The position numbers were made by a program, and so were the translations under genes. From the NCBI GenBank assembly GCA_949127685.1, contig CASBPW010000182.1, forward strand, positions 1 through 8,143: a stretch of 8,143 bases of DNA, read 5' to 3'. Shown here one piece after another: positions 6,123 to 8,143 of the stretch. Each line of letters starts with the position of its first letter. Position 1 is the first letter of the stretch. The stretch is from Candidatus Sivonenia alaskensis PMM_0068. GTDB lineage: Bacteria > Cyanobacteriota > Cyanobacteriia > Gloeobacterales > PMM-0068. The notes under the pieces are model-generated. The model ran no database searches, was not told the DNA's origin, and worked only from the letters and a program-made list of their open reading frames with translations.

Positions 6123-6295
6123 CAGTTTTGCTCCCTCTGGTCTTCTACGACAGGAAGCATATCCTTGCGCAAAAATTCCTGGCTTAAAAGACCTAGTTTG
6201 TTCAATCCTTGCTGGCCTTGCTTGGCAAATCCCAAGCCTACCAACGTGCCTAGGGCTAGAAAGCCAATAAGCGTTTCAAGTGTCTGACGATCCAC
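6122..6295 (-). CDS. 57-residue small membrane-associated protein between HEAT gene and upp
   Basis: A GTG at 6295 is preceded by GAGGT at 6 nt spacing, with the G of that site falling in the stop codon of the HEAT-repeat gene. The gene begins 8 nt after the HEAT stop and ends in a TGATG overlap with upp, so it is bracketed by translational coupling on both sides. That is good evidence that it is real although short. The protein starts VDRQTLETL (Val read as Met). It has one hydrophobic segment at about residues 9-24 (LIGFLALGTLVGLGFA), then a polar helix-forming tail with QGQQGLNKLG and an acidic end (VVEDQREQN). It may be a single-span membrane protein with a cytoplasmic tail. I do not recognise the family. 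It is probably co-expressed with both neighbours; whether it works with UPRT or with the HEAT protein is unknown. Confidence 0.75.
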   Translation of the reverse strand: MDRQTLETLIGFLALGTLVGLGFAKQGQQGLNKLGLLSQEFLRKDMLPVVEDQREQN

Positions 6296-6303
6296 GGTCT
6301 ACC

Positions 6304-6927
6304 TCATAACATGGCATAGGAGAGGGCCTCTTTGGCATCTTCTCGGTCAAATTGACTGAGCGCTTGCTGAGCATCTTGCTGAACGGAAAGGTCTTCATCG
6401 TCCAGCCGTTCAATCAACGGTTCAATCGCTCTAGAGTCTCCCAACTTGCCCAAAGCCCAGCAAACATTGGCACGAACCGCAGCCACGGGGTCTTCTAGCG
6501 CTTCTAACAGAACAGGAAGCGCCTCTAAACTCCCAAGCGTTCCTAGGGCTCCAGCCGACCATAGCCGAACCGCATCAATATCCTGGCGCAGAGCTTCCAT
6601 CAAAACAGGGAGGGCTCGCTGGTCCTGACAATTACCCAAAGCCCAGACCACGCCCTTGCGCACGTAACCATTCCAATCGTCCATCTGCTGAATCAAAGCT
6701 TCTACTACGAACGCATTATGGTTACGGCCCAAAGCATAGGCCGCACTGACCCGCACCAGGGGACAGTCAGCGCGCAACAGTCTTAGTAAAGGCTTAATCG
6801 CCCTGGGTTCCTCAATTTCAGCAAAAAGCCGGGTGGCTTGTATTCGCCGCAAGGTCCCCTCGGCCTCTAGGTCCGCAAGCAATTGTTCAATATTGGGGCG
6901 TTCAGGGGGATCCGAGGAAACAGTCAT
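6304..6927 (-). CDS. HEAT-repeat protein
   Basis: This 207-residue alpha-solenoid is built of about 31-residue HEAT/PBS-lyase-type repeats. After a 26-residue polar leader, repeats begin at about residues 27, 58, 89, 120 and 151, with a partial one from 182. The core phrase recurs as VSAAYALGR, VVWALGN, WSAGALGTLG and VCWALGKLGD, each followed by an A(I/L)xPL(I/L) helix. Cyanobacteria use this fold in bilin lyases (CpcE/CpcF), NblB and other scaffolds, but the repeat alone does not show a lyase and no phycobiliprotein gene is near. A protein-protein scaffold role is the safe inference. The ATG at 6927 has no clear Shine-Dalgarno sequence. It heads the group with the 57-aa gene and upp. It is soluble, with no signal peptide. 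Confidence 0.88.
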   Translation of the reverse strand: MTVSSDPPERPNIEQLLADLEAEGTLRRIQATRLFAEIEEPRAIKPLLRLLRADCPLVRVSAAYALGRNHNAFVVEALIQQMDDWNGYVRKGVVWALGNCQDQRALPVLMEALRQDIDAVRLWSAGALGTLGSLEALPVLLEALEDPVAAVRANVCWALGKLGDSRAIEPLIERLDDEDLSVQQDAQQALSQFDREDAKEALSYAML

Positions 6928-7048
6928 AAAGTCTATTGTGACATTCCTAAGGCATCCTTCCCATACCCAATCATCGTATTGCTAGAAATCTATTCAGGAG
7001 AGGCTCAAGGAACCATCATCGTTCTCCTATAGACCTCAGAGCAGAAAG

Positions 7049-7159
7049 CTAAGCAGGTTTGTTTCCAAGACCTTCATTACGCTTGGCTTCTTTCTTTTGT
7101 TTATTAGATTGAGCTTTTGGCTTTTTAGCTTCTTTATTGCTCTTTCTTTCTTTTGACAT
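7049..7159 (-). CDS. 36-residue Lys-rich small protein
   Basis: The ORF starts MSKERKSNKEAKKPKA, continues with Gln/Asn/Lys (QSNKQKKEAKRNEG) and ends LGNKPA-stop. About a third of the residues are Lys or Arg, and there is no hydrophobic core, so it is likely disordered and might bind nucleic acid or ribosomes. The opening MSKERKSNKEAKKPK strongly resembles a family of very short hypothetical proteins I know from proteobacteria, which supports a real gene and possibly transfer. Its codons are AT-rich (AAA, AAT, GCT, TCT) in contrast to the GC-balanced neighbours. Only GGA about 10 nt upstream could act as a ribosome site. It lies alone between the transferase and the HEAT gene, with over 100 nt on either side. 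No function can be assigned. Confidence 0.65.
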   Translation of the reverse strand: MSKERKSNKEAKKPKAQSNKQKKEAKRNEGLGNKPA

Positions 7160-7251
7160 ATCAATTTTCCAAATAGCGTCTCCCTTAATTTTGATCTACC
7201 TGGAGCAGTTTGCACCTGTAATTTGTCGGATATACAAAGCCATTCTCTATT

Positions 7252-7269
7252 GCACGAAATATATCGTGC
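7252..7269. repeat. hairpin-forming palindrome after the transferase gene
   Basis: GCACGA (7252-7257) and TCGTGC (7264-7269) pair perfectly around AATATA, 14 nt past the TGA of the transferase gene. Neither strand has a following T-run, so if it stops or protects the transferase transcript it is not a standard intrinsic terminator. Confidence 0.4.
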
Positions 7270-7282
7270 CTCTCCAAGGCCC

Positions 7283-8074
7283 TCACTCCAGATTTTCTAC
7301 AACAAGCGCCGCAAGATAATTGGTCGCCGGGGTGAACGACTGCAGGCACCAACCCGGTAGCGCCTCCGACAGAGCCCATGAGCTTTGTGTCCGGATGATT
7401 TCGACCTGATCCAAAGGATGGCTTAGACCTTTTCCCGTTGCCTTAAGATAAGCTTCTTTAGCTGTCCACAGGCGAAAAAAGACATACGCCTGCTCCTCTA
7501 CCGGAAGTGCTTGAATCAGGGCATGCTCTACCGTTGAGAAAAAGCGTTTGGCCAATGGCACCGCCTCAGACAGCGGGCGCAGATATTCTAGATCTATCCC
7601 AACTTCTCTGCGTGCAGAGACTGCACAGAGGGCCAGCTCATGAGAGTGAGAGATATTGAATTGGAGTGCTTGTAAGGAATTGCGCTCCAGGCAAGAAGAA
7701 AAATAGTCGATGCCCTCGCCCGCAAAGTACTGAGTGGAGCCAGTCCCCGTAGAATCCACCGATGGTCCAGCTAAAGAAGGCTTACCATTTGGGCCATAGG
7801 CAAACTGCACGGAGCTGGGTGTACTCCCTATGTAGTGACTAAGGATAGAACGGAGGTGTCCTCGACCCACCACAAATCGACGGCGGTCTTGCTCAAAGCG
7901 AAAACGACTGGCTCGCTGAACTTCATCTTCGGCAAGGGTTTGCGCAAATTTCTGAGCTACTGCATCTGACTGGAGCAGGTTTATTTTCCAGATATGGACC
8001 GCATCTCCAGACAGATCGAAATCTGCAGGCTGATCAGCCTGCTCTTCCCAATCCCGGAGCGTTACGGCAGGAAT
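7283..8074 (-). CDS. 4'-phosphopantetheinyl transferase, HetI/Sfp type (start codon uncertain)
   Basis: This enzyme moves the phosphopantetheine arm of coenzyme A onto a conserved Ser of acyl or peptidyl carrier proteins, activating fatty-acid, polyketide or nonribosomal peptide synthesis. Motifs in order, numbered from the start given here, are FNISHSHELAL (about 139-149), VGIDLEYL (158-165; the Asp binds Mg) and LWTAKEAYLKATGKGL (202-217; the Lys and Glu are catalytic). The first ordinary start is GTG 7873, giving 196 aa. The frame above it still encodes family sequence (AVHIWKINLL, then SRFRFEQDRRRFVVGRG), so the true N-terminus must be earlier. That extension has no ATG, GTG or TTG before an in-frame TAG at 8089-8087. 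I placed the start at ATT 8074, which overlaps the upstream TGA by one base and gives 263 aa. CTG 8077 or an indel in the G4 run at 8084-8087 are alternatives. About 30 extra residues sit between GKPSLAG and the NISHS motif. Confidence 0.88.
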   Translation of the reverse strand: MPAVTLRDWEEQADQPADFDLSGDAVHIWKINLLQSDAVAQKFAQTLAEDEVQRASRFRFEQDRRRFVVGRGHLRSILSHYIGSTPSSVQFAYGPNGKPSLAGPSVDSTGTGSTQYFAGEGIDYFSSCLERNSLQALQFNISHSHELALCAVSARREVGIDLEYLRPLSEAVPLAKRFFSTVEHALIQALPVEEQAYVFFRLWTAKEAYLKATGKGLSHPLDQVEIIRTQSSWALSEALPGWCLQSFTPATNYLAALVVENLE

Positions 8075-8143
8075 CAGATCGTGCCCCTATCCTTTTCATT
8101 GACCTGTTTGGGATTGACCTGTTTGGCAAAATAACGGACCTCA
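8074..8143 (-). CDS. C-terminal end of an unidentified gene
   Basis: Only the last 22 codons of this frame are visible. They read EVRYFAKQVNPKQVNEKDRG and two more residues, ending in TGA at 8076-8074. The tail is polar and charged and contains a tandem KQVN-P-KQVN. I cannot identify the protein. Its stop overlaps the proposed start of the transferase, so the two genes are probably in one operon. An alternative is that this is a chance frame and the DNA is the transferase leader. Confidence 0.45.
   Translation of the reverse strand, partial: EVRYFAKQVNPKQVNEKDRGTI
8098..8126. repeat. short tandem repeat, 14-bp unit at 15-bp period
   Basis: ATTGACCTGTTTGG occurs at 8098-8111 and again at 8113-8126 with one G between. 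The 15-bp period keeps the reading frame and encodes the doubled KQVN in the partial minus-strand gene. Confidence 0.7.

Noticed and set aside
6304..6927. Calling the HEAT-repeat protein a phycobilin lyase (CpcE/CpcF/NblB)
   Set aside because: The repeat fold is shared by many scaffolds, and no phycobiliprotein or linker gene is adjacent.
7137..7319. Plus-strand ORF of 60 codons
   Set aside because: It overlaps the Lys-rich small gene and the end of the transferase gene antisense, with no ribosome site or motif of its own.
1..8143. CRISPR array, insertion sequence or prophage
   Set aside because: No regularly spaced repeats, transposase or phage structural sequence could be found on either strand.

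Overview
The window is a stretch of a cyanobacterial chromosome. The best evidence is PetG, a small subunit of the cytochrome b6f complex of oxygenic photosynthesis. It is supported by a secreted protein resembling the cyanobacterial DUF2808 family, a HetI/Sfp-type phosphopantetheinyl transferase and a carotenoid-desaturase-like flavoprotein. Base composition is moderate and HIP1 palindromes are absent. I cannot name the genus.

Layout, left to right. 1-336 (+) is the C-terminal end of a BASS-family (bile acid:Na+ symporter-like) transporter, visibly GC-richer than the rest and followed by a possible terminator. 374-785 holds no gene I can support, but has a strong inverted repeat at 691-727. 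Nearly everything after that lies on the minus strand: tRNA-Asp(GTC) with its own sigma70-like promoter, petG, a 129-residue two-helix membrane protein, a MacB/LolD-type ABC ATPase without a permease, and a DUF2808-like exported protein. A small plus-strand ORF (3058-3312) meets the FAD oxidoreductase gene tail to tail. Beyond it, still on the minus strand, are a broken VapC-like PIN toxin with its intact VapB-like antitoxin, then upp, a 57-residue small gene and a HEAT-repeat gene. The window ends with a 36-residue Lys-rich gene, the phosphopantetheinyl transferase and the last codons of an unknown gene.

Two groups look like operons read right to left. HEAT protein -> 57-aa protein -> upp is tightly packed: there are 8 nt between the first two genes and a TGATG stop/start overlap before upp. 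DUF2808 protein -> ABC ATPase -> 129-aa membrane protein (-> petG) has gaps of about 50-66 nt. The right edge also looks coupled, because the transferase reading frame begins at or inside the end of the upstream gene.

No phage, CRISPR array, insertion sequence or clearly new defence system is visible. The points most worth a second look are: the transferase, whose conserved N-terminus has no ATG/GTG/TTG start; the decayed VapC with an A8-tract frameshift next to an intact antitoxin; two small genes absent from typical annotation (57 and 36 aa); and the gene-poor, compositionally different tract on the 3' side of tRNA-Asp.
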